Of a DNA stretch of 24,271 bases, positions 9,650 through 19,459 are shown piece by piece (within the stretch, counting starts at the first letter, position 1; every line of letters starts with the position of its first letter). The notes below the pieces were generated by a model that was not told the DNA's origin, searched no databases, and saw nothing but the letters and a program-made list of their open reading frames with translations. This DNA is from Plakobranchus ocellatus (Eukaryota > Mollusca > Gastropoda > Plakobranchidae): contig BLXT01003068.1 of the NCBI GenBank assembly GCA_019648995.1, positions 769,919 to 794,189 on the forward strand, read 5' to 3'. Made by a program: the position numbers and the translations under genes.

Positions 9650-9930
9650 TGTTCTCTTCTCCATAAATATCAATTAGTTTGGTAATAAAAATTTTGATGT
9701 TATTTGTTGCATTTGTTCTCCAATGTTAATGAGATTGGGATGTTATCTGTCCACCATGTTTCTTTCTTCACGTACCTCTTTTTACCTTCTATTTTGCCTT
9801 CAATGACTGTTTTGTAAATGTTCTAAAATACTCTTTTGTGAAGCCATAGTTCCAGCTTTCACCATGCAGACTGTTGAGTGTGTTCACCCTCTCTGTACTT
9901 CGCTATTTCTTTACAGATTGTACTTTATGA
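9650..9930 (-). mobile_element. LINE relic, C-terminal end of the pol ORF
   Basis: On the minus strand the blocks TVIEGKIEGKK (complement of about 9779-9811) and KKETWWTDNIPIS (about 9730-9769) match the 'EGKIEGKR-RGR-...-W-DNI' tail of animal non-LTR retrotransposon polyproteins. A degenerate upstream block with HTQQS...GTMA sits where 'GHV-R' is expected. Frame changes separate the blocks. It is a 5'-truncated, dead copy. Confidence 0.45.
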
Positions 9931-10847
9931 TCCGTTTTTGACCCAGGCTTTTGTATAGTAAAAAACTGATTGCTGGCAATCATTTATGTTATTCAATAAG
10001 CCTATCTATAAGGCAACACACTATTGCTCCATCACCAAAGTAAGGGCTAAAAACAGTGAAAATGGATTGCCTCCTATAGGTTTTTGTGGAGCTAAAATGC
10101 TTTATATTGATCATATGCAATATTATTGTATATGTCTTTAGAGTTATTGAATTGACTTCATTAGATTTTAACTTTTTCTTGTGGGTCAAAAACAGCTTTA
10201 TATTATACAGTTATATGGCTGTAGCTGAACATTACCTGTGATAAGAAGTATTTTAAAATAGACTAAAGAACAGATATCACTCCAAGTTTCCCTGTAAATT
10301 GTAAACCGAACGGACATTTCATTCATTTAAATCCAGAACAATTTCAGAGGTGTCTCTCTAAAAGTTTACAAATTCACGAATATTAGCGGTCAATCTCACA
10401 ATTATCCTTCTATACCCACCACACACAGCGTCTAGAAAATAATTAGACTAATTGGTTGATAAAATGATATTACAACACATTCCAGAACCACTCAAGATTA
10501 GCTAAGAATACTGACCAAACAAATACTCTCATTTATTTCTCCCTTTTACACACAAACATAACATGCCTATCATGTCACCAGAATACAATCTTACAACTTC
10601 CTGTAAACAATGTTTTCATACCTTCAAGAACCTTCTAGAAGTTTCTAGATCCAAAAGGGTATACAAAGCTAAAAAAATAACAGTATTGTCAAACTAAAAT
10701 ACATCTAACCTAGGCCTACTCAAAATCTGACCAATTATTGCAGGCAAACAAAAACAATTCAAATATTAGCTGTTCCAAATCTAGATCTAAAATTGATTCA
10801 CAGCAATGAATTGTTAAATCTTTGAATTTTTTTCTTCTCTTGCCCAG
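9931..10847. other. Intron sequence containing a heat-shock element
   Basis: AT-rich intron DNA with no coding signal. From about 10250 to 10700 the + strand becomes CA-rich and contains the heat-shock element at 10623-10650; this segment may be an inserted non-coding element. The last 20 bases are the pyrimidine tract and CCCAG acceptor for the exon at 10848. Confidence 0.4.
10623..10650. promoter_or_regulatory. Heat-shock element, five perfect alternating TTC/GAA units
   Basis: The sequence reads TTC-aa-GAA-cc-TTC-ta-GAA-gt-TTC-ta-GAt: five perfect inverted 3-base units at exact 5-base spacing plus a two-thirds match. HSF trimers bind three or more such units, so this is a textbook high-affinity site in sequence terms. 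Nine bases further on lies GTATACAAAG, a weak TATA-like word. The site is inside a TUT1 intron, so it could act as an intronic enhancer, drive an unannotated transcript, belong to an inserted repeat, or be silent. Five exact units are unlikely by chance, but a tandem decamer duplication could also produce them. Confidence 0.6.
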
Positions 10848-10937
10848 GTATCAAGGTGGAAAAGATTGAAAAATATGAGTGCTTTGTCATCCCAGAAGGT
10901 GCAGAATTACCACCATCTGAAAATACTAAGTCCTCAG
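10848..10937 (+). CDS. TUT1: TUT1, short internal exon: central domain loop
   Basis: A 90-nt exon between TTGCCCAG (10847) and GTGATT (10938). G8407 plus GT gives Gly, then IKVEKIEKYECFVIPEGAEL, then PPSENTKSS, with one base left over. In human TUT1 the same place holds a short segment between the 'pocket' helix and the helices of the second half of the central domain, with a conserved Cys-Phe pair ('WDCSF' in human, 'YECFV' here). Both phases (1 in, 1 out) match the neighbouring exons, the strongest argument that so short an exon is real. It lies at the end of a 2.4-kb intron that also contains the tandem 104-bp repeat and the heat-shock element. Confidence 0.82.
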
Positions 10938-13109
10938 GTGATTTTCATGTTAAATTTGTCAATGTTCAACTGCTCTATCATTTTCTTTTATAACTTTTCA
11001 GGGATGTAAATAGCTCAGATTTTCTCCCAACAATACATGTTTGTCTGATATTAAACTCTTTTCCTTTATTTTTGTCAAAATTAGTCCTGTCCAGTCACTT
11101 TCAAAATCAATTGTTTTTGTTACAATAAGAATAAACCACACAAAAGCCCTTTAAAGTAATGTATTACAGGCTAATGCACATTAGTATTGTCGTTTATTCT
11201 TATTTCCATAATTAGAAATTGATCAAGGCCCTAACTTTTCTATAAATAGTAGTAATATATTAAACTGTCAGAATCTTTAGAGAAAAATTTCGGAAAAAGG
11301 AAGAATGAATAGGTCCGCGAATTCCTAAAGGTTCAGAAAAAGATCTCAGTCGCTAATTTTACAACTTTTTAGTTGCTGCCCCTGTGCACAGGAAGTGAAC
11401 TGATATATTGCGACAATGTTAGGCTCAAATAGGCTCTGGTCTATCTGTAGGAAGTTCTATCAATTGGCTGAGATTGTGTCTTTATTTATTTTCTTACATA
11501 GTAATACTCATGTAAATTCAAAATCATTGACATTGGGATTTTTATATCATTTGAAAACTCTTCAAGGGGCATCTGATGAAATACATTTTAAGTTATACCC
11601 TAGAAGGAAATATATTCAACAAAACTTTGATAGCTCTCAAATGAGTGAAAATATTAACATCGCAACTGAAGTGACGTAAATCATTTCAAAGAAATCAGTG
11701 TTTACATTGAATAAATGTAAGTCCAATGGATTGGTACTGAAAGAAGCTAATCTTGAGAGAATATTAATTAAAACCATAAGATGGAGGCAAGTAAAATTTT
11801 TAAGAAGAAGCTTAGATAAAGTCCTGCTGTTCTCTTTAAATGTTGAGCCAAGTTACTTGTGCCATATTTAATACTACAATCAAGTTGCTTGCTGATTTTA
11901 AGATGTCTTTGTTTTTAGAAGAAACATTGTGTTTTTCCTTTTTACTTTAAGAACATTCTTATCATTAATATCCTTTTTGAAATGCTGAAAAAATATGCAA
12001 GGACTGTCGAAGAAATACATTGTAATTTCAAATGGTGTATTTTTCCAGAAATAAAAACACATGAATTGGGTTATATTGCTCATTTTAGTAGAGGATCAGC
12101 CCAGCTCTCATTTTTTTTATAAGCAAAAATAAATCAAATCAAATTAGTGATGTATCTGTTAGGCTAAGGTCAGGAAAATGTAGCTTTGAAAAAACGACAA
12201 CGTAAAAAAAAAAAACCCAGTGAAAATTTGATTAGAGCAACAAGGAGGCAAAGTGATATAACAATTATTAATACCAGTTCTAATATTTGCATAGATCCAC
12301 ATAGAACATATAATATTAAACTCATAAGAGGACATAGACACTGGGCACAAGTAAACTACCCTAACAGTCAGTGTGCTTAGTAAGGGTAAGCCAACGATGA
12401 TTGAGAGTATCCTGGTGATGAGCAAGAGTCCTGGCTCAGACAGGGGCAAGAGTGTCCTGTGCTAGACAGGTTTTGTTAGCCATAGATATAATGCATGACA
12501 ATATTGTTGTTATGCTCAGTCAAGTTCTTTTCTTCCTATGCTTTGTTTGTTTGAAAGATACATGTTTATCACGTACATTTTCATTCAATGGCAGGGATTG
12601 CCAAGGCTTGTACATTGCTGCCGAAAGGGCAGTATATTATGTACTAAAACATGAATGTTTGAAAGGTATTGTCTTTGACTGTGGGAATAGGGAGCAACTG
12701 CCATAATGATCCTGTCAGTGTTTTTTCTGGGATTAATCTTGACACTCAGTCTGAGATCAGTGTGGGTAATGAGGATGTTGTAACCCTGATCCATCTAATT
12801 AGAAATCAGAATCTGGTGTAATAGCTCAATTAGTAGAAAAAAGGGACTGCAAACTTGCCTGATAAGTTTTGAGATGATGATGGAGAAAGAAAGGCTTTCT
12901 CAACCAACATGTGTGCAATAACTGATAACAAGAAATACTTTTCTCCTTTCAATTGAAGGGACATTTACAAAGAAGTCAGGGCATAAATGGAACTCGGGGG
13001 TTTCAAAATGCATGTATTATGGAACAGAAACACTATTATCCATGACAAAAGATTTAGCAGGAATAGAGTAAAACAATAATTCAAACAGAAGTATTATGGC
13101 AAATAATAA
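10938..13109. other. Intron sequence, no gene recognised
   Basis: First half of the 4.07-kb TUT1 intron. AT-rich; open frames (11416-11679 plus, 11898-12083 minus, 12159-12449 minus, 12452-12706 plus, 12585-12794 minus) show no family motif. From about 12830 on, the + strand may already be decayed LINE sequence (an NKVECITRKK block near 13108-13135 resembles 'KTECMVISRK'), but only the part from 13110 is called. Confidence 0.35.
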
Positions 13110-13432
13110 GGTTGAGTGTATAACAAGAAAGAAGATATGAAAAAACTAAATTCTGAATGTTATATTATTTGCTGAAAAACTTACAAATCTAAATTGGCAG
13201 GAAAAAATGCTCAGTTTGTGCCACGTTTTGAGAGGTTGGATTGTCGAGAAAGCAAAGAGATTATTTATGTAAAGTAAATAAAAGGCAAAAGAAGACGGCA
13301 TTAACAGGAAAAGGTTTTAAGAAGGGCCTTTAGTTAGTACAATTTCGAAATCAACAATAAGCTTGATACAGTATGCAAGAAAATGTTACTGGACATCCTA
13401 CAAACTTATCAGCACAACAATTAAAAACAAAA
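13110..13432 (+). mobile_element. LINE relic, C-terminal end of the pol ORF, plus orientation
   Basis: On the + strand: LCHVLRG (13216-13236; compare 'GHVLRG'), then at 13288-13325 a base-level match to the GKRRRGRQR-KKFL block interrupted by stops, then TISLIQYARKCYWTSYKLIS (about 13345-13405), resembling the last conserved block 'I-xAR-R--WR-MIAN'. Unlike the other LINE pieces it runs in the same direction as TUT1. It is heavily decayed, and I rely on the order of three short blocks. Confidence 0.45.
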
Positions 13433-14089
13433 CCAATTGATTCATGAAGATTGAGTTTGTCTTCACATATTTTATTGTATAATTGTGTTCTTTGCACATA
13501 GAATGCTGCACATTCAATGTTTTCAAGTTCTGTTTCACACAGGCTCAGTTTATATGTTGATTTTTTCCTCTTGGCATGAATTCAGAAATTTCTGCTCACT
13601 TTTTACAATAGGAGATTTTGAGATGTTGAGTAATCCAAAATCTATTTATAAGGGCAGACAAACAAACAATTTATAAAAGCCCACCGACATCTAATTCTAG
13701 TCCCATCTCCACTGGTTTTTTTATACAAACCAACTAAATTTATTAAATTAGCAAATTATAAAATATTCCCCATTATTTTAATGAAATGCTTTCAAAGGTA
13801 TGAAAAGTTTTTAAAATTTAAGTTCTGAGGATGAGCACGCCATACTACCTTGAACACTGTGCTCTGATCCATATCTCCAGCTTGTCCTCCCTTCCTGTTT
13901 GGGGTTTACAAAAAGAGTTGGTGCCATCACCTCATTTCTATTATTGTGTCCCTTTCTTTTGGAAAAGACTGCTGGCTTTTACTCATTCATTATAATCATC
14001 ATCATCATCATCACCTTATCAATTTTATTTCATCATCACCATTTGTGCTAATGATTGTCATCATCACTCTGTATACTCACAAAACACAA
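13433..14089. other. Intron sequence, no gene recognised
   Basis: AT-rich; no coding motif on either strand. It contains the (ATC)n run at 13994-14013, which on the minus strand lies just after the LINE C-terminus at 14090 and could be that element's 3' tail. Confidence 0.4.
13994..14013. repeat. Short (ATC)n microsatellite
   Basis: About six ATC units, followed by further scattered CATCATCACC words to about 14070. Read on the minus strand this is (GAT)n. Confidence 0.85.
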
Positions 14090-14650
14090 GAATCATCCTT
14101 AGGCTCACAAAACTTTCGGAGGTGGCGATTTTGTGTGCCATCATCCATAAGGTTACTGGATCCAGCAATTTCAATCTTTTCCTTCCCCTGTTTCTCTTGT
14201 CTTCTATTTTCCTATTTGTAATTAGATGATCCATGCCCTATCTTTTCATAACAACACAAAAACCTTGCTGTCAGCTACACATTTTTTTGACCAATGATTT
14301 TTCATTTTCCACAGGACCGCCTCATTTGATTTATTGCCAGTCCTAAAAAAAAGCACAACTTGGCTGCTTGAAGTTTTTTAAAAACTTATTTGTTTACTGT
14401 TCATGACTCACACCCATAGATGTGGATGTGTTCTTTATCTTAATATCTTGCTTGGTTAAGAGAGATTTCTTTTTTTTAAATTCTGGTGTGGCTATATATT
14501 TGACGGTTCTTCTTGCATGAGTGTTACATGCTCAACAACTTTGTTACCTATTTTGTCCACTTTGTGGCAGATGACCATAATTCTGTGTTTTTGATGTCAT
14601 GATGAAGTCCCTTCCTTTTTTTTTTTGCTTTCCACATTGATCATATCTAT
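14090..14650 (-). mobile_element. LINE relic, C-terminal third of the pol ORF
   Basis: From 14650 downward on the minus strand: TELMVICHKVDKI frameshifted into 'MVIC-K' (14563-14587), IYGCES-stop-TVNK (14390-14421; compare 'LLYGCESWT-NK'), KLQAAKLCFF (about 14358-14388; compare 'LEAAEMWF'), NKSNEAVL, and GKIEDKRNRGRKRLKLLD (14162-14212; compare 'GKIEGKRSRGRQR-KLLD'). The Trp of the ESWT motif is a TGA stop. The order is correct for one 5'-truncated LINE copy. Motif spellings differ from the piece at 825-1455, so it may be a different subfamily. Confidence 0.6.
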
Positions 14651-14708
14651 TAGAGTGAAAAAGGTGCCAGTGAGTGAATGACACAAAAGTTTTCACCTAC
14701 ATTATGTC

Positions 14709-14910
14709 GGTTGGATTCTGGGTATCTAGAAGTCCAGTTGACACAGGATTGGACAGAACAGTGTAGACCTACACAGTATTGTTTGAATTGTGAAGGCTCT
14801 GTTTTGGTTGGACTGGGGAGGGTATCTGGAAGTCCAGTAGAGATAGTATGGGCACAAGTATGGCCTTATGTTTTACTATTTGTTTGGATTGTAGAGGCTA
14901 CTTGGTAATC
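14709..14910. repeat. Degenerate tandem duplication, unit about 100 bp
   Basis: Matching words recur about 97-101 bases apart: GGTTGGA at 14709 and 14806, GGTATCT-GAAGTCCAG at 14721 and 14821, and GTTTG-ATTGT-AGGCT at 14781 and 14882. The copies are diverged and carry small indels, so the duplication is old. It ends about 100 bases before a TUT1 exon. Confidence 0.7.
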
Positions 14911-15005
14911 CATTAGAGACATACACTAAAACTGATGTTGCTATATTAGACTCCGCTTTGTTCAACTTCTACTTCATAAGTTCTCCGTTTATACTTTAAT
15001 TTCAG

Positions 15006-15139
15006 TGGAGCTGCTTCAGGGTTTTTTCAAGTTCTACAATCAGGAGATCAGCCTTGACCGAGATGCACTCATCTTGTGGGATGCCAGTAGAGTTCCACGT
15101 AACAGTTTACACCAAAACTCTCGGTATGTCAACTGCGAG
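15006..15139 (+). CDS. TUT1: TUT1, internal exon: central domain, second part
   Basis: The acceptor is TTAATTTCAG (15005) and the donor GTAAGA (15140). Reading from the split Val codon: VELLQGFFKFYNQEISLDRD, then ALILWDASRVPRN and SLHQNSRYVNCE, ending in phase 0. The start corresponds to the conserved 'LL..FF.FY' helix found in TUT1, MTPAP and TUT4/7 central domains; the rest is the variable loop before the D-x-F motif. There are no stops or frameshifts. The upstream 300 bp contain a degenerate 100-bp duplication and a LINE relic, so this exon sits close to repeat-derived DNA yet keeps an intact frame. Confidence 0.88.
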
Positions 15140-16466
15140 GTAAGAATGGAAAATAGAAATAAATCATGATAAATGATAAATTGTCACTACTTTTTCATTT
15201 CACTTATGACAAATAATTTGAGAAGGATTGAAGAGGATGGGTTGGGACTACTTTCAAATATAAAGGTCAAAATTTTATTTTGAAAAATGAAATTACTCTA
15301 ACTCAACAAGATTCTACAAATCAAAACAAGATTAAGGATACTTCAATGTTAAATAGAATCCATCCTTATATATGGATGTGATTTATTGGCATTAACCAAA
15401 CAATATCTACAATCTGAACAACAGTAAGTAATTTGATTTATTAGTGATGAATACCTTACACAATACAAACACATGCATATATATTGATGTCCTTGATCAC
15501 AAAACATCAAATGCTGAATTTTTTTTTGGTATTTCATGTGCCTGCCCTATCATGCGGCTATGGGTTGTCTATATATGTGCCTTGTAAATATCTAAGCTTA
15601 AAAAATGAAAAGGAATGGTTCTATCTTCAATTGATCAAACCACTAAGTGTGAAGGACTTTTCATTCCTGATTCTCAAACTGTTGTCCTTTCTTTTCCCGG
15701 AGGTCGATTCATTTGAGACTAAGCTCATTCATATATCAAACATGATACACACATAGACATACACATAAATATATATTTCTGTAAAACGAAAATAAGACAT
15801 ATATTTTCAAATGAAAACATTGTAGAATAAAGCTTCATTTTACATAATCATGCACATACATATTATACACAATTATATCTGTAGAGACTTTATATCCATC
15901 TATGTAGTCACATTGAAACTAACTTATCAATATTGAAGCTAAGGATTTTAATTTTTTTTTTCAGCCTTAAATTTATCTCTGAAAATGGTTTCCTTTTTTC
16001 TAGAAACATCAGAAATGTTGATCTAAAGCAAAAGAGTGTAAAAACTTTGCATAGTCATAGTTTGTTGTAAAGTTTTCCCCTGGCTCTCAAGAGCCTCAAT
16101 AACCTAATGGTACACGGTAAGGCTTTAACTGCTTGAAAAGAGGTTTTTATGTTGCAGGAAGCCACTTTGACTGGATAAAGAATTAAAATTGAAAATATAG
16201 TTGTAGTTCATCAACCTGTCGCCTGAGCGAATATCATGATACTTGTGTTGTCCAATCAATCCCACTCTCTATCTTCTTATCCATTTCTTTCTCTTTGTGT
16301 CTCTTATCACAAGTATTAGTGGGAGAGTTCTTTTACTTTCTGTGTCCATTAACTAAAAGTTCTTTGGAGGCAGAAAGTAACATTAATATTAAAAATTTGA
16401 AATCAAACACTACAATTAATATCTTTCAATGTATTTTTATCATTCATGAAATTATCCAACATCCAG
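15140..16466. other. Intron sequence, no gene recognised
   Basis: The 1.33-kb TUT1 intron. AT-rich, including a TACATA-rich stretch near 15740-15870. Frames at 15349-15537 (minus) and 15484-15756 (plus) have no motif. A region at about 16100-16140 (ACCTAATGGTACACGGTAAG) vaguely resembles a tRNA A-box arm but has no B box. Confidence 0.4.
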
Positions 16467-16641
16467 ATTGGTGAAATGACGATGATAGATGCGTTTAACT
16501 TGTCCAACAATGTGACAGCCAATGTCAATGAAAAGTTCTGCGAACATTTGGCTTCTGAAATGAAACAGGCAGCAGAATTAAGTGCTGATTGGGAGACAAA
16601 AAGCTCAGGCCCTAAGGTTGATGCATCTGAAGGACTTGCAG
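16467..16641 (+). CDS. TUT1: TUT1, internal exon: D-x-F nucleotide-recognition motif
   Basis: The exon begins after CATCCAG (16466; the pyrimidine tract is weak) and reads IGEMTMIDAFNLSNNVTANV, then NEKFCEHLASEMKQAAEL and a charged tail. The segment D-A-F-N-L-S-N-N-V-T-A-N-V matches the TUT1 motif D-P-F-x-L-x-x-N-V-x-x-N-V at the end of the central domain, the clearest TUT1-type signature in the window. The usual Pro is Ala here. The donor is GTTTGT at 16642 (non-consensus but acceptable) and leaves one base (G), which joins GT at 18580 to form Gly. Without splicing the frame runs only to a stop at 16743. Confidence 0.88.
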
Positions 16642-16814
16642 GTTTGTCTGAGCATAGTGCATCAAAAGTTTTGTTTACATTATATCCCATTAGTGTGCTT
16701 AAGCATGAGAATAACTTTTTTGTGAGTGGGGAGGATGGTTCCTGAACAGCAGCAGTATCAAGTAGCTTTTGGGTAAGTGGTTTAATTTGGTGTTGGGTGT
16801 AGTATCAATAATAT

Positions 16815-18310
16815 AATGAAACGTGAGATGATGGCTCATCTACTTATACAGAAAATTAGCCAGCCTCTTCTTCATTGACGCAAACCTTTCAATCATATTT
16901 TTGTTGAACAGTGCAAATTAATATTTATCAATAATCCCTTATGGATTGACAAAACTGCCAGTGAGTTCAGTTTTGTTGGCCTATAGAATTCAGCAACAAA
17001 GTTTTATTCCTTTTGAAACAGGTGGAGAAGGTACTTTGTGATACCATTATAAGCTTTTGAAATAAGCTTGATTAGCTATAGCCCATCGATATTGGTACAA
17101 TGAAGAAAGACTGTAAACTTCTTTATGGAATGGCACATTCAAAGAAACAAAATGTAGTCCAGTGATTAGTTTTGACTTGAAATTCTGTAAATGGAAAATA
17201 TAGGAAAATCAATCACAAAGTTTTACAAGTAAGAAATGCTTTGGGTTGACATTTGGAAAAAAAGGAACTAGTTTTGAATTTTCAAATTGATCTCTAAAGT
17301 GACTGTCAAGACTGTCAATGGCAGTATAGATAAATGTTACTAGATTGGTGCACCGCCTTTTGAAGTTAACTAACTTGTAGTTGGCACAAATGTATCATCT
17401 GCTTGCTTCTGAAGGAGCAGATCCACTTTAATTTTGGCTAGTGATTTCTTTAGTCTTTAACAATATAGGTTGCTTCAGCATCCGCTGCATTTTCAGATTG
17501 AAAAGCATTTCAACACATCAGATACCTTAATAATGATCGAAAGACATTCTAGCTAACAGGCTGTCTTTCCACTCTTGAGCACTCTCAGCCAGCGCAGATG
17601 GAAAATTCCATTGAGTTTTATCAGGTTGAGGCAAATGTTCAGGGGAAAAGGATTTTATCTTGTCAGATTGTTTTCAGGAAACAGGAAAGTATGAAGCAAA
17701 TCCTGAAAGATTGTCAAAAAACATTTCAACTGATAATATATACACAGTTAATTTCTCAAGAATTTAGTCAGCTTGATGCACATAACAATGAATGTAATGC
17801 GTATACAGAAATGATTGTGGTAATCTTGAATACCAATTGAAGGCCTGATAATTTCTGCTGCATCATCATGGGTTTCAGTTTGGGCAACTGTTGTATCTTT
17901 CCTTTTCGCTCTATTTATAATATTAAACTCTTCTATTAAAACTGCACTCCAGAAGCTATTATATCACAAACATTGAAAAACTTATGTTATTTCTCAACAG
18001 ACTTATTTTTGATTAATAAATCTAAGTGTTATGTCAAACTAAAAAAGACATGATACATCTATAGTCTCATCTGCAAGTATTGACAGAACTTGGATATTTA
18101 CTTAAAGCAAGTTTTAAACTTTGTAGTACACCTCATAAGTGCATTGCAAAGTTTCATTCTGTCTAGTGTTTGAGATAAATTTTGAAACAGTAGCTGTATT
18201 TAAATGGTTCTCTAGATTATCATCTAATTCACTCGGCAATTCAATCAAATCTTGGAATATACCTGCATTACATGATAGATCTGTCTCATTGGGCCTCATA
18301 ATGGTGGTTT
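16815..18310 (-). mobile_element. Broken hAT-type (DUF4371-like) transposase
   Basis: Minus strand, N to C. MRPNETDLSCNAGIFQDLIE with LENHLNTA and FISNTRQNE (18299-18130) is the 'RGH-D---NxGNF--LL' N-terminus of DUF4371/ZMYM-like hAT proteins. LADETIDVSC (about 18046-18077) is the first catalytic-Asp block and is reached only through a one-base frameshift. YIHCYVHQ (about 17780-17810) corresponds to 'HC-AH-LNL'. ALAESAQEWKDSLLARM follows a 'LSxTRW' remnant. TFIYTAIDSLDSHFRDQF (17283-17337) is the 'IFIP-LDSLI-QL--RF' block. IERFASMKKRLANFL (16850-16897) is the C-terminal dimerisation block 'ERSFS-MK-IK--L'. Multiple frameshifts and stops make it dead. It fills most of the last TUT1 intron (16642-18579). 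Terminal inverted repeats and the 8-bp target duplication were not identified. Confidence 0.7.
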
Positions 18311-18579
18311 ATGAATAACACGATAGGAAAAAATCAATTACTCAGTTCAAAATACAAGTATGTCTTTTTCTGATCACCTTGGTTGTGTCTTTGAACTGCC
18401 AGTTTGTGTCACTCAAACTTAAAAAAACAATATTATTGTTTAGTGCGCAAGTGCAATACAAACACAAAATTATATTTAAAAGGAACAAATATCTGCAGAC
18501 TCTTAAAATGATAGTTGAGGTGGGACTACTATTTTTGTGATGCTTATACCCCGTTGAAATCTCTTTTCTATGTGTACAG

Positions 18580-19334
18580 GTTTGTTTAGGTTGATAGATC
18601 TTGAAGCTGACAAAAAAGCCAAAGTGAGGCCAGTAGTTGGGCCCATGAAGGGTGAGCAAAAGAATGGAGAGTTCCATATCATTCTTTCTATAACCAAGGC
18701 CACCTTAAACTCAGGAGAGTTTTTTGAAGCGGCAAGAAAGAAGGGCTTAACTCCACAGCAGCACTGGTTATATTTAGCTCAGGTTTGCACAATCAAAGTT
18801 TTAAATGAAGTGTTTCTAGCTGAGCTGCATAGGGTGCCCTCCACATCATTAAATTGTGATTCCACTGCAGTTACTAACCCTGCCTTGATGACCTCAAGTC
18901 CATCCAGTGCTAGTAGCACTATCAACAGCAGCACCCACAGTACTGTCACAACCCCTGCTCCTCATATATCTCTGCAATGCACTTGCCGTTGCCAGGTCTG
19001 GGAGGATCGCAAGGAGCGGAGGACAGAAATGAAAAAAGAGTTCAACTTACCCCTGACTTATGGGGACAGTTTGGCTTTCGAAAAAGAAGTAACACAAAGA
19101 CTTCCAAAGCGGCAAGCTGGAGAGCCTATAGTGAAGTTCACTTGTAATTTGGATGAAAAAGCTAGCTGGAATCAGCGTTCACAACTTCTCATAAAGCTCT
19201 GTCCATCTCAAAGTTATCTCCAAAAGTTTAAGCTCTTTTACAAGCAATTTAGGTCTGTAATTATTCAATTGAACATGTTCGAGTTGAATGTAACAAGAAT
19301 TAAAAATCCATATCAAATTTCTTTTGCTTCTTAA
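18580..19334 (+). CDS. TUT1: TUT1, terminal coding exon: linker, basic motif and KA-1-like C-terminus
   Basis: The acceptor is TGTGTACAG (18579); the frame is open for 755 nt to TAA at 19332-19334. Order: a Lys-rich segment with VRPVVGPMKG; a helix ending WLYLAQVCTIKVLNEVFLAE, matching the TUT1 helix after the central domain; a Ser/Thr-rich low-complexity linker (about 18835-18970); a basic stretch VWEDRKERRTEMKKEF, where human TUT1 has its Arg-rich nuclear-localisation segment; then a beta/alpha unit with PIVKFTCNL, QLLIKLCPSQ and YLQKFKLFYKQF. The last unit aligns in order with the C-terminal KA-1-like RNA-binding domain of TUT1 and ends at about the same point. An AG|GTCTGT at 19253 could act as a donor, but the family length argues for the TAA as the true end. 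The encoded 512 residues compare with roughly 540 for the same part of human TUT1. Confidence 0.85.
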
Positions 19335-19441
19335 TGAATCATTGAGTGGCAAAGTTTTGAATTAATCTCAAAAATATTCCAAGATATCATAGTGATACCA
19401 AGATATGAAATCACATATATTATAGATGAAATTGTTATGAA

Positions 19442-19459
19442 ATACATGTATACATGTAT
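19442..19459. repeat. 18-bp perfect palindrome in the TUT1 3'UTR
   Basis: ATACATGTATACATGTAT is its own reverse complement, about 110 bases after the stop codon. In RNA it can form a hairpin or a self-dimer, and it contains two UGUAUA words, close to but not matching the Pumilio consensus UGUANAUA. Confidence 0.85.

Noticed and set aside
12585-12794. 69-codon minus-strand frame with a protein-like composition
   Set aside because: I could not tie it to any family, and the opposite strand is also open over part of it.
16090-16150. tRNA-like stretch (ACCTAATGGTACACGGTAAG)
   Set aside because: An A-box-like arm only; there is no B box and no foldable cloverleaf.
17598-17840. 80-codon open frame on the + strand
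   Set aside because: It is a shadow of the minus-strand hAT transposase relic.
18342-18703. Two minus-strand open frames (18342-18677 and 18503-18703)
   Set aside because: They overlap the TUT1 terminal exon and its acceptor and have no motif of their own.
19253-19258. Possible splice donor GTCTGT within the last TUT1 exon
   Set aside because: The uninterrupted frame ends where TUT1 proteins normally end, and no downstream exon in a matching phase with family similarity was seen.
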